17,536 nucleotides of DNA from a bacterium (GTDB lineage: Bacteria; Patescibacteria; Saccharimonadia; Saccharimonadales; UBA4665). The DNA lies in NCBI GenBank assembly GCA_021778165.1, contig JAJYCU010000001.1:1-17536 (forward strand), read 5' to 3'. This document shows, in pieces, positions 1 to 8,010 of this stretch; position 1 is the stretch's first letter, and each line of letters starts with the position of its first letter. Below the pieces are notes generated by a model that was not told where the DNA came from, made no database searches, and saw only the letters and a program-made list of their open reading frames with translations. The position numbers and the translations under genes were made by a program.

Positions 1-3
1 AAA

Positions 4-33
4 TTGTTATTTTTAGTCTAAATATGTTAATCT
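4..33 (+). promoter_or_regulatory. Candidate promoter of the ATP synthase operon
   Basis: TTGTTA at 4-9, an 18-base spacer and TAATCT at 28-33, with a TG one base upstream of the -10 (25-26, extended -10 form). A start of transcription near 40 would leave a leader of about 18 nt before the GTG at 58. The same TAATCT hexamer occurs in the aquaporin promoter at 7134-7139. The match is only partial and the sequence upstream of base 1 is unavailable, so this is tentative. Confidence 0.35.
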
Positions 34-57
34 AATAGAGAAAGTAAAAATTTAAAA

Positions 58-321
58 GTGAGCCAAAAAAACGACAATAACAATAAAGTTCAAAGACTTT
101 TTGCACTTTCGATTACAGGCATGAGTATTCAGCTAGTGATTGCAATATTATTACCTCTGATGATTGGTATGGGTTTAGATAACCATTTTAAATCGAAGCC
201 GCTTTATGCTTTAATTGGCCTGTTGATTGGTATTTCGTTGGCTGTGGTAGTCGTCTATCGTACCTACCAAGCCCTAACTAAAAATACACTTTTAGACAAT
301 AAATTAGAAGAGAAAAAATAG
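58..321 (+). CDS. atpZ: AtpZ/AtpI-family small membrane protein of the ATP synthase operon
   Basis: An 87-residue protein with two membrane segments (about residues 18-38 and 48-67) joined by a short loop carrying GMGLDNHF and KPLYALIGLLIG. This glycine-then-LD loop followed by a glycine-rich second helix is typical of the AtpZ/AtpI group (ATPase_gene1 type), encoded first in many atp operons. Known roles proposed for the group are Mg2+/Ca2+ handling and help with c-ring assembly; neither can be read from this sequence. The start is GTG at 58. The next in-frame ATG (121) would remove part of the first membrane helix, so GTG is preferred although its ribosome binding site is weak. The TAG stop is followed directly by the atpB ATG, implying coupled translation. 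Confidence 0.8.
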   Translation: MSQKNDNNNKVQRLFALSITGMSIQLVIAILLPLMIGMGLDNHFKSKPLYALIGLLIGISLAVVVVYRTYQALTKNTLLDNKLEEKK

Positions 322-1125
322 ATGTTAAATTTGATTAATAAAATAGCTGAGACTGGACCAATTGTTCATATTGCTCCAGGTGTAATTTTTCATATTGGTA
401 ATTTTTCAATTACAAATTCGATTTTTTATGGTTGGTTATCGGCAATCTTAATTATATTTCTTTTAATTTGGTCAGCTAGGCGAATGTCAATTTTCCCTAA
501 AAAAGGTTTTATTCAGTTAGTTGAAGTTACGGCTGAATTTATTATTAACTTAGTTGAATCAAGTTTCGAGGATAAATCCAAGGCTAAAAAATATCGACCA
601 TATTTTCTAACAATTTTCTTATTTATTTTGCTTAACAATTGGTTAGGCCTGTTGCCATTTGTTGGTGAAGGTTTTACTTTATTCGGGTCTCCAGTTCTTC
701 GACCCTTTACAGCCGATTTAAACGCAACTCTAGCTATGGGTTTAGTAACCATGGTATATGTTTACTATTCTTCAATTAAAGAATCTGGCGGTTTTTTAAA
801 ATATTTAGGTCATTTTTTTGTTGGTAACCCATTAAATCCTCTTTTCTTTATAATAGGATTACTAGAAATGATTACAGATATTACTAGAGTCCTAAGTCTA
901 TCACTTCGTCTTTTCTTAAATATTGCCATTGGTGAAATTGTGATTGCTGTTTTTTCTTATCTTGGTCACGTTCTGGCACCTTTAACTGCCCTACCATTTA
1001 CGCTAATTGAATTATTCGTCACAGCCCTTCAAGCTTACATTTTTACTATCCTAGCTGTCATGTATTTGGCTATTGTTGTTAACCATGTCACTGAAGAAGA
1101 AGATAATCAAACAGAAACAACTTGA
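322..1125 (+). CDS. atpB: ATP synthase F0 subunit a
   Basis: Subunit a (267 residues, normal length) forms the proton half-channels next to the c-ring in the membrane. Diagnostic blocks are RPFTADLNATLA at residues 127-138, a highly conserved part of the family, LSLSLRLFLNIAIGE at 191-205 with the essential arginine at R196 (E. coli R210), and ELFVTALQAYIFTILAVMYL at 230-249 with the conserved Glu and Gln of the last helix. N200 and E205 correspond to E. coli N214 and E219. One oddity is L199, three residues after the key arginine, where glycine or alanine is usual. The ATG follows the atpZ stop without a gap. The gene ends in TGA, showing that TGA is a stop in this genome. Confidence 0.97.
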   Translation: MLNLINKIAETGPIVHIAPGVIFHIGNFSITNSIFYGWLSAILIIFLLIWSARRMSIFPKKGFIQLVEVTAEFIINLVESSFEDKSKAKKYRPYFLTIFLFILLNNWLGLLPFVGEGFTLFGSPVLRPFTADLNATLAMGLVTMVYVYYSSIKESGGFLKYLGHFFVGNPLNPLFFIIGLLEMITDITRVLSLSLRLFLNIAIGEIVIAVFSYLGHVLAPLTALPFTLIELFVTALQAYIFTILAVMYLAIVVNHVTEEEDNQTETT

Positions 1126-1184
1126 TGAAAATGGTTATTATTGAAATAATAGGTAAGTAAAGAAATTAAATTAAGTTAAATATA

Positions 1185-1192
1185 AAGAGGAG
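1185..1192 (+). promoter_or_regulatory. Strong ribosome binding site of atpE
   Basis: AAGAGGAG lies 10 bases before the atpE ATG, inside the longest intergenic gap of the operon (76 bases). Most other atp genes here have weak or no Shine-Dalgarno site and rely on overlap or abutment. A strong dedicated site fits the need for many c subunits per complex. Confidence 0.75.
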
Positions 1193-1202
1193 TTAAGTTT
1201 AA

Positions 1203-1430
1203 ATGATTTTAGCAACAGCAATTAATACTGCCATTATCGCCAAAGGGTTGATGATTGGTGGTGGGTTTATCGGCCCAGGGATCGGTATTGGTTTAATCGG
1301 TGGTAATTACCTACAAGCAGTTGGTCGTAACCCAGAAGCTGCAAAATTCTTAGGTCAAGCATTAATTTTCGTCGCTATCGTTGAGTTATTTGGTCTACTA
1401 GCCTTTGCATCAATCTTTATTGTTAAATAG
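1203..1430 (+). CDS. atpE: ATP synthase F0 subunit c
   Basis: A 75-residue hairpin protein of the membrane rotor ring. Helix 1 carries the glycine-rich GPGIGIGLIGG (residues 24-34), the polar loop is RNPE (42-45), and helix 2 carries the proton-binding carboxylate E61 in FVAIVELFGLLAF. Position 29 is Ile where sodium-type rings have the ligand Gln, and the residues after E61 are Leu-Phe instead of the Ser-Thr of sodium-type rings, so proton specificity is inferred. The distance from the loop arginine to the carboxylate is 19 residues, against 20 in the E. coli, Bacillus PS3, chloroplast and mitochondrial sequences I can recall, a one-residue deletion. It has the best ribosome binding site of the operon. 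Confidence 0.96.
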   Translation: MILATAINTAIIAKGLMIGGGFIGPGIGIGLIGGNYLQAVGRNPEAAKFLGQALIFVAIVELFGLLAFASIFIVK

Positions 1431-1451
1431 TAGAAGTTAAAGATAATATTT

Positions 1452-1988
1452 ATGATAAATAATTTTGCTACTAGTTCTAGCGGTCTTGGTGCCCTTGGTA
1501 TCAGTTGGTCAGCTTTTGTTGTTCAGCTGATTACTTTCGTGCTAGCCTTCCTAGTCTTAAAAAAATATGCAATTAAGCCAATTATTAAAATACTAGATGA
1601 TCGAAGAGCAAAAATTGAGCAAGGCGTATCTTTAGGTGATTCGATGGTAAAAAAAGAACAAGAACTTGAAATTAAGGTTTCTCAGCAATTACATCAAGCT
1701 CGAGTTAAGGCTGATCGTATAATTTCTGATGCTGAAATTTCTGCTCAAACAATTATAAAAGAGGCTGAAGATAAAGCTGTTTCAAAGGCTGATGTATTAA
1801 TTAAAGAAGCTAAGGAAAAGATTAATTTTGAAGCTAATCAGCTTAGGCGGCAGTTAGAATCTGATGTTATTTCTTTGATTAGTCAAACATCAGGAACTAT
1901 TTTGAAAAAGAAATTAGATTCAAAAGAAGATCAACTTTTAATTTCTAAAACTTTAAAAGAAGAACAGGCTAGTTATTATGGCAATTAA
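1452..1988 (+). CDS. atpF: ATP synthase F0 subunit b
   Basis: A 178-residue peripheral-stalk subunit with one membrane helix near the N terminus (about residues 17-37), then KPIIKILDDRRAKIEQGV, the usual junction to the long cytoplasmic coiled coil. The rest is charged and alanine/glutamate/lysine-rich up to the C terminus. It joins subunit a to the delta subunit and F1. Only one b gene is present, so a homodimer is expected. The ATG at 1452 has only a weak ribosome binding site. The end of the gene overlaps the start of atpH by 11 bases (1978-1988), which suggests coupled translation. Confidence 0.93.
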   Translation: MINNFATSSSGLGALGISWSAFVVQLITFVLAFLVLKKYAIKPIIKILDDRRAKIEQGVSLGDSMVKKEQELEIKVSQQLHQARVKADRIISDAEISAQTIIKEAEDKAVSKADVLIKEAKEKINFEANQLRRQLESDVISLISQTSGTILKKKLDSKEDQLLISKTLKEEQASYYGN

Positions 1989-2391
1989 TCGTCTTGAACT
2001 TGCTGGTGTTATAGCTACTTCAACAATGAAACCAAATTTAAAGCAAAAACATTTGTCTAATCAGATTGCTCAGTTTATCCTAAACAATAATTTAGTCGAT
2101 GAACTTGGTTCAATTATTCGCGATGTCAGTGCTATCCGTTTTAGGAATGGCATTTTAGATGTTAAACTATTATCAGCATTCGAGGTAGAAAAAACCAACT
2201 TAGATGAGATAAAATCATTAGTTTCTTCTTATTTTCCTAAGGTTAAAAAAATTTCGATCGATCAAGTGATTGATACGAATTTAATCGGTGGTATTAGGCT
2301 TGAATTCCCCTCTCAATTATTAGATTTATCAGTCAGAAGCAAACTTAACCAGTTAGTAAGGTTTACCACTAAAGAAAGGATCAATACTTAA
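1978..2391 (+). CDS. atpH: ATP synthase F1 subunit delta, short form
   Basis: Delta links the b stalk to the top of the alpha/beta hexamer. The C-terminal signature is clear: [20 protein letters not shown] (residues 100-119) followed by VRSKLNQL matches the family end, in which a D-x-x-L-I-G-G strand precedes the final helix. The protein has only 137 residues, against about 175-180 in most bacteria, and the shortfall is in the N-terminal helical domain. This is not a start-choice artefact: an in-frame TAA occurs at 1954-1956 and no start codon lies between it and 1978. The gene overlaps atpF by 11 bases and is followed one base later by the atpA GTG. Confidence 0.88.
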   Translation: MAINRLELAGVIATSTMKPNLKQKHLSNQIAQFILNNNLVDELGSIIRDVSAIRFRNGILDVKLLSAFEVEKTNLDEIKSLVSSYFPKVKKISIDQVIDTNLIGGIRLEFPSQLLDLSVRSKLNQLVRFTTKERINT

Positions 2392-2392
2392 A

Positions 2393-3943
2393 GTGTCAGA
2401 CATATCAATGGAACAATTATCAAATGAAATTAAAGAGGCTATCTCAGCCTTAAAAGATCGACCAGAAATTGCTGATGTCGGTGTAGTTACTAGAGTTGGA
2501 GATGGTATTGTCTGGATTTATGGACTTGCTAAGTGTGGTTATAATGAAATGGTTGAAATAACAGCAGACGATGGAAGTATTGTGACAGCTTTTGCTTTCA
2601 ACTTAGCTTATGATGAAATCGGTGCAGTACTAATGGGTGAAGATAGTTTAATTAAGGCTGGTGCTGAGGTTAGATTATCGGGTAAAGTTTTAGAAGTTCC
2701 TGTTGGTAAAGAATTAATTGGCCGAATCGTTGATCCACTTGGCCGACCGCTTGACGGAAATGGTCCAATAAAAACTAATTTAACTGCTAGAGTTGAGAAA
2801 ATTGCACCTGGTGTTATGGCAAGAAAAGCTGTTTTTGAACCTCTAATGACCGGTATTATGGCTATCGACGCTATTGTGCCAATTGGTCGCGGCCAAAGAG
2901 AGCTTATTATTGGTGATCGACAGACCGGGAAAACCGCAATTGCAGTTGATGCCATGATTAATCAAACAAAACAAAAAACGGGTGTAATTAATATTTATGT
3001 TGCTATCGGTCAGAAATTATCTAAAGTAGCTGCCCTAGAAGAGAGGCTTCGTCGAGAAGGTGTTATGGACAATACCATTATTGTGGCCACTAGTCCTGCT
3101 GATCCAGCTGCTATGCTCTATTTAGCACCCTACACCGGTGCAGCTATAGGAGAATATTTCCGTGATAATGGTATGCATGCTTTAATCGTTTTTGATGATT
3201 TAACTAAGCACGCTCAAGCTTACCGACAGATGTCCCTTCTTCTTAGGCGTCCACCAGGTCGTGAAGCTTACCCTGGAGATGTCTTCTATTTGCATTCTAG
3301 ACTACTTGAAAGGGCTGCTAAATTAAACGACGATTTAGGCGGTGGTTCATTGACTGCCCTACCAATTATTGAAACTCAAGCTGGCGATATTAGTGCATAT
3401 ATTCCAACCAATGTCATTTCAATAACCGATGGACAGATTTTCCTTGAAACAAATCTTTTCTATCAAGGTATTAGGCCAGCTATTTCTGTCGGTTTGTCGG
3501 TATCAAGAGTTGGTGGATCGGCTCAGACTAAAGCTATAAAATCAGTTGGTGGTGGACTAAAACTAGATCTAGCTCAATTTAGAGAATTAGCTTCATTTTC
3601 ACAGTTTTCAACCGATCTTGATAGTGAGACTAAAAAAATCATTGAAAGAGGCCAGAGATTAACCGAGTTATTAAAACAACCACAATATTCACCATATTCA
3701 GTCTGGCAAATGTATTCGTCACTACAAGCTGCAACGAGTGGAAGTTTTGATCTTATTCCAGTTGAAAAAATCAAAACAGTTGAATCAAGTTTCTTGAAAG
3801 AATTAGCGCTAAGTAGTGAGCTTGTAGCTAAACTTAATAGTGGCGATAAACCTTCAGAGGATGACGTTAATAAAGTTATAAAAGTTGCTAAATCGGTAGC
3901 TGATAGTTATGCAGAGAAAGAAACTAAGGTGGATAACAAGTGA
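2393..3943 (+). CDS. atpA: ATP synthase F1 subunit alpha
   Basis: The 516-residue non-catalytic nucleotide-binding subunit of F1. The P-loop GDRQTGKT is at residues 174-181, the Walker B strand ALIVFDDL at 263-270, and the block [20 protein letters not shown] at 283-302 is intact. The arginine that completes the catalytic site on beta is R372 in [11 protein letters not shown] (E. coli R373). The start chosen is GTG at 2393, 12 bases after AAGGA (2376-2380). An in-frame ATG at 2408 would be 27 bases from that site and is less likely. The gene starts one base after the atpH stop and shares GTGA with the start of atpG. The stop is TGA. Confidence 0.97.
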   Translation: MSDISMEQLSNEIKEAISALKDRPEIADVGVVTRVGDGIVWIYGLAKCGYNEMVEITADDGSIVTAFAFNLAYDEIGAVLMGEDSLIKAGAEVRLSGKVLEVPVGKELIGRIVDPLGRPLDGNGPIKTNLTARVEKIAPGVMARKAVFEPLMTGIMAIDAIVPIGRGQRELIIGDRQTGKTAIAVDAMINQTKQKTGVINIYVAIGQKLSKVAALEERLRREGVMDNTIIVATSPADPAAMLYLAPYTGAAIGEYFRDNGMHALIVFDDLTKHAQAYRQMSLLLRRPPGREAYPGDVFYLHSRLLERAAKLNDDLGGGSLTALPIIETQAGDISAYIPTNVISITDGQIFLETNLFYQGIRPAISVGLSVSRVGGSAQTKAIKSVGGGLKLDLAQFRELASFSQFSTDLDSETKKIIERGQRLTELLKQPQYSPYSVWQMYSSLQAATSGSFDLIPVEKIKTVESSFLKELALSSELVAKLNSGDKPSEDDVNKVIKVAKSVADSYAEKETKVDNK

Positions 3944-4815
3944 CTTCAATAGTAATCTTAAAACGTCGAATTAATTCGATAAAAGGTACCCGTCAAATAA
4001 CTAAAGCTTTACAGTTAGTTGCTGCTTCTAAAATGAAGAAAGCTCAAGACTATGCTTCAAAAAGTCGAAGTTATTCTGAGCTAGCAAATGAACTTATGAC
4101 AAGATTATCTGGTATTAATGAATTAAAAAACTATACTTTTTTTAAGAAAAGACCAATTAAATCTAAATTATATGTTGTCGTATCATCAAATACTGGACTA
4201 GCTGGTGCCTATAATTCAAATATATATCGGTATTTCAGTAATCAAGTTAAGGTTGATTTAGATAGTAATATTAAGGTTAAAGTTTTAGCTATTGGCAACA
4301 AAGCAGCTCATTTTGTTAGAAGAATTGAATCAATTGAGCTTATTGGTCTTTATAACAATCTAGCCAATCAGCCATCAGCCAATGATATTAGGCCAATCTT
4401 AAATTCAATTATTAAAGAATATCTAACTGAGGCAGTTGATGAAGTAGTTTTTGTTTTTACTAAATTTTTATCAAACGTAAATCAACAAGTTGAAGGCTTA
4501 ACTGTATTACCTGCTTCCATGGTGACATCAGACAATAAAGCTATAAAATCTGATAATTTTTCAAATTTTGAACCGGATGTTGATACAGTAATAAATGAAA
4601 TTACCACAAGATTAATTGAAGCGCAGTTGTGGCAAGCGATTTTAGGAAGTCTTGCTTCAGAACATTCAATGCGAATGATAGCAATGAAAAATGCAACTGA
4701 TAATGCTAAAGATTTAATTGATGATTATACACTAGAACTAAACACTGCTCGTCAGGCTAATATAACCCAAGAGCTAGCTGAAATTTCCGGTGGTGTAGAG
4801 GCGATGAATTCATAA
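3940..4815 (+). CDS. atpG: ATP synthase F1 subunit gamma
   Basis: The central rotor shaft of F1, 291 residues, normal for the family. Both terminal coiled-coil helices are recognisable: [20 protein letters not shown] (residues 9-28), followed by ASKMKKAQ, and near the C terminus [19 protein letters not shown] (268-286). The middle Rossmann-like part is less conserved. The GTG start at 3940 overlaps the atpA stop as GTGA, and AAGGTGG (3926-3932) within the end of atpA gives a ribosome binding site seven bases upstream, a clear translational coupling arrangement that would tie gamma output to alpha. Confidence 0.95.
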   Translation: MTSIVILKRRINSIKGTRQITKALQLVAASKMKKAQDYASKSRSYSELANELMTRLSGINELKNYTFFKKRPIKSKLYVVVSSNTGLAGAYNSNIYRYFSNQVKVDLDSNIKVKVLAIGNKAAHFVRRIESIELIGLYNNLANQPSANDIRPILNSIIKEYLTEAVDEVVFVFTKFLSNVNQQVEGLTVLPASMVTSDNKAIKSDNFSNFEPDVDTVINEITTRLIEAQLWQAILGSLASEHSMRMIAMKNATDNAKDLIDDYTLELNTARQANITQELAEISGGVEAMNS

Positions 4816-4825
4816 ATAGTTTAAT

Positions 4826-6231
<1,406 letters not shown>

Positions 6232-6240
6232 TTATAGTAG

Positions 6241-6666
6241 ATGTTTCATTTTAAATTAGTATCGCAAACTGGAGTTAAATTTGATTCTGATGTTGCTGAA
6301 GTTATACTACCAACATTAGATGGTCAGATTGGTGTTATGACAGGTCATATGCCACTTGTTAGCGTTGTAGATAATGGTGTTATAAGTGTCAGAATAAATC
6401 CAAAAGATAATGCTCGTAAATTAATCTATTTTGCGACAAATGGTGGCGTAATTGAAATGGAAAATAATTTGCTTAATGTTCTAGTTGATGAGGCTGATCA
6501 TGAAGATTCTATAAACGAAGCAGAAGCACAAGCAGCTTATGAAAAAGCTCAAAAATTAAAAGCTGAAGCAAAAGATGAGATTAGTTTAGAATATGCTCAA
6601 AGAATGATCGATCGCCAAGCCGTTAGACTACAAGTTGCTAGTCTAAAACGAAGACACCATAGTTAA
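6241..6666 (+). CDS. atpC: ATP synthase F1 subunit epsilon
   Basis: A 141-residue two-domain epsilon. The N-terminal beta sandwich shows VILPTLDGQIGVMTGHMPLV (residues 21-40), the usual family signature, followed by GGVIEMENN (69-77). The C-terminal region from about residue 88 is a charged helical hairpin of normal length ending in RRHHS, so the regulatory arm that can inhibit ATP hydrolysis is present. No good ribosome binding site precedes the ATG, and coupling to atpD across nine bases is likely. The stop lies one base from the mscL stop on the other strand, leaving no room for a terminator of its own. Confidence 0.94.
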   Translation: MFHFKLVSQTGVKFDSDVAEVILPTLDGQIGVMTGHMPLVSVVDNGVISVRINPKDNARKLIYFATNGGVIEMENNLLNVLVDEADHEDSINEAEAQAAYEKAQKLKAEAKDEISLEYAQRMIDRQAVRLQVASLKRRHHS

Positions 6667-6667
6667 A

Positions 6668-7066
6668 TTATTTTACTTTAACAGTACAAAAGCTGCAGCG
6701 AGTTGCTTTTTTAGGAATTGAAGAAAGACATTCAGGACATTTTTTAGTATCAGGAATTGTATTAGTTCTAGTAATTTTTTGAAGTTTATTAATCGGCTGA
6801 ACGACTAAAAAGAAAACAACTGTCGCAACAATTAAAAACGAAAGTATGCTATTTAAAAAATCTCCCCAATTAAAAATGAATGTTTTATCGATAGTTAATG
6901 TGCCAGAAATTAATTTACCACTTTTTGAAAATCCTTCTATTAATGGAGTTATAAAATCTTTAACAATTGCTTGAATAACAGAGTTAAATGCGGCACCAAC
7001 AACTACAGCTACAGCCAAATCTATTACGTTTCCTCTTAGTATAAATTTCCGAAAATCTTTTATCAT
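6668..7066 (-). CDS. mscL: Large-conductance mechanosensitive channel with zinc-ribbon tail
   Basis: MscL opens under membrane tension to release solutes during hypo-osmotic shock. The first 43 residues, starting MIKDFRKFILRGNVIDLAVA and continuing VVVGAAFNSVIQAIVKDFITPLI, contain the amphipathic N-terminal helix and the pore helix typical of the family. A second membrane helix spans about residues 71-92. The last part (residues 108-132) departs from the E. coli form: C110-P-E-C113 and C124-S-F-C127 form a two-knuckle zinc-ribbon motif where the usual C-terminal helix bundle would sit. Similar tails are known to me in some other bacterial MscL proteins. The gene is convergent with atpC and divergent from the aquaporin gene. 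A TATAAT ends 10 bases before its ATG. Confidence 0.95.
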   Translation of the reverse strand: MIKDFRKFILRGNVIDLAVAVVVGAAFNSVIQAIVKDFITPLIEGFSKSGKLISGTLTIDKTFIFNWGDFLNSILSFLIVATVVFFLVVQPINKLQKITRTNTIPDTKKCPECLSSIPKKATRCSFCTVKVK

Positions 7067-7076
7067 AATATGAATT

Positions 7077-7106
7077 ATTATATTACAAAAGATTATTTTT
7101 TAACAA
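7077..7106 (-). promoter_or_regulatory. Promoter of mscL, predicted near-leaderless
   Basis: On the minus strand, TTGTTA (7101-7106), an 18-base spacer and a perfect TATAAT (7077-7082). Only 10 bases separate the -10 from the ATG (7064-7066), so transcription should start about 3-4 bases before the start codon. No Shine-Dalgarno site is possible. Confidence 0.6.
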
Positions 7107-7110
7107 AGAC

Positions 7111-7139
7111 TTTACAAACAGTCAACATAGATGTAATCT
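7111..7139 (+). promoter_or_regulatory. Promoter of the aquaporin-family gene
   Basis: TTTACA (7111-7116), a 17-base spacer and TAATCT (7134-7139). Its -35 lies four bases from the mscL -35 on the other strand, so the two promoters stand back to back. Two imperfect 11-base direct repeats, TTAACAAAGAC (7100-7110) and TTTACAAACAG (7111-7121), cover both -35 boxes and match at 8 of 11 positions. Confidence 0.5.
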
Positions 7140-7158
7140 TAAAGTTATAAACTTAAGT

Positions 7159-7164
7159 GGAGGT
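7159..7164 (+). promoter_or_regulatory. Consensus ribosome binding site deciding the aquaporin start
   Basis: GGAGGT seven bases before the ATG at 7172. An in-frame GTG at 7157 would place the binding site inside the coding region, so the ATG is the start. This is the most perfect Shine-Dalgarno sequence noticed in the window. Confidence 0.85.
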
Positions 7165-7171
7165 TCCAAAA

Positions 7172-7945
7172 ATGTTTGGAAAGAAAAATATCGCTGCTGT
7201 AGTATCCGAGTTCCTCGGTACAGGAGTGTTAACAATGTTAGTGTTAAGCGTACAAAGGTCAACAATTGGTGTACCATTTTTCGTGGCAGCAATTGCTGGT
7301 TTGACAATATTTATTATGATGTTCGCTTTGATCGATGCGTCAGGCGCAAATTTTAACCCTGCTCTAACAATTGCTCTTTGGACAGCACGAAAAGCTTCCA
7401 CTGCAAGGGCTTTGTTTTATATAGGTGCACAGTTATTAGGTGGATGGGCTGCTTACTATCTATATACTTTCTTAGTTGGAAGTAAGTTAACATTTATTGG
7501 TGGTCATTACACAGCACGAATTTTAGTTGCTGAAGCATTTGGTACTGCTATATTTGGTTTTGCCTTTGCTGCTGTTGCACACCGAAACTACACAAAGTCA
7601 ACTAAAGCTGCTGTTGCTGGTTTAGCATTCATGATTGCCATGGTTGCTGCATCAACTGCATCTATCGGTTTAGTTAACCCTGCATTAGCCTTAGGCGTTC
7701 GAGCTTGGGTTTGGGGTACATACGTTCTAGGTCCAGTACTAGGAGCTGTAATAGGTGTTAATCTTTACAATTTGTTTTTTGTAAATAATGAAGATTCATC
7801 AACTGAAGGTTTAGTTGCTGTCAATAACTATGACACTAACTTAACAGTTATTAATGAAGTAGTTTCTAAGAAAACAACTTCATTAAAAGCTAAGAAGGCC
7901 AGCCCTAAAAAAGCTAGTTCTACTCGACGAACAAATAGAAAATAA
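7172..7945 (+). CDS. Aquaporin-family (MIP) channel with atypical pore and basic tail
   Basis: A 257-residue membrane channel of the major intrinsic protein family. Both half-helix signatures are present: SGANFNPALTIA with NPA at 62-64, and GLVNPALALG with NPA at 169-171. Each follows a conserved opening helix, SEFLGTGVL near residue 12 and AEAFGTAIFGF near 120, showing the two-fold repeat. By ungapped alignment around the two NPA motifs, the four selectivity-filter positions are A42, M157, G166 and L172, against Phe, His, Thr and Arg in E. coli AqpZ; the near-universal arginine is lost. Residues 233-257 form a Lys/Arg/Ser/Thr/Ala tail with 11 basic residues, expected in the cytoplasm. The substrate is unknown: water, glycerol, a neutral acid or a gas are all possible. 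It is transcribed alone and ends before a terminator. Confidence 0.85.
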   Translation: MFGKKNIAAVVSEFLGTGVLTMLVLSVQRSTIGVPFFVAAIAGLTIFIMMFALIDASGANFNPALTIALWTARKASTARALFYIGAQLLGGWAAYYLYTFLVGSKLTFIGGHYTARILVAEAFGTAIFGFAFAAVAHRNYTKSTKAAVAGLAFMIAMVAASTASIGLVNPALALGVRAWVWGTYVLGPVLGAVIGVNLYNLFFVNNEDSSTEGLVAVNNYDTNLTVINEVVSKKTTSLKAKKASPKKASSTRRTNRK

Positions 7946-7976
7946 AGTTTTAAATATCATAATAAACACTAACAAG

Positions 7977-8010
7977 AAAATACCACCTGTTATAAGGTGG
8001 TATTTTTATT
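7977..8010. terminator. Hairpin terminator between converging genes, overlapping the helicase-nuclease stop
   Basis: Arms TACCACCT (7981-7988) and AGGTGGTA (7995-8002) with loop GTTATA pair perfectly, and four A-T pairs extend the stem outwards (7977-7980 with 8003-8006). A T-run (8003-8007) follows on the plus strand, giving a strong terminator for the aquaporin gene about 32 bases after its stop. On the minus strand the hairpin is followed by TTTTCTTGTT, so it can also end the helicase transcript. The helicase stop codon (7990-7992) lies in the loop and the inner left arm is intergenic on that strand. Confidence 0.88.

Noticed and set aside
1136..1151. Hairpin TATTAT-TGAA-ATAATA after atpB
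   Set aside because: The stem is six A-T pairs and no T-run follows, so it is too weak for a terminator. A role in mRNA processing before atpE cannot be excluded, but the A+T content makes such palindromes common.
1123..3943. UGA recoding as in other CPR groups
   Set aside because: atpB and atpA end in TGA exactly where the family C termini and the next gene start require it, so TGA is a stop here.
7108..7123. Inverted repeat GACT-N8-AGTC in the mscL/aquaporin intergenic region
   Set aside because: Four-base arms are expected by chance; the overlapping direct repeats are a slightly better candidate and are recorded with the promoter.
7157..7171. GTG start for the aquaporin-family gene
   Set aside because: It would place the consensus ribosome binding site inside the coding sequence. 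The ATG at 7172 has ideal spacing and begins at the normal family N terminus.
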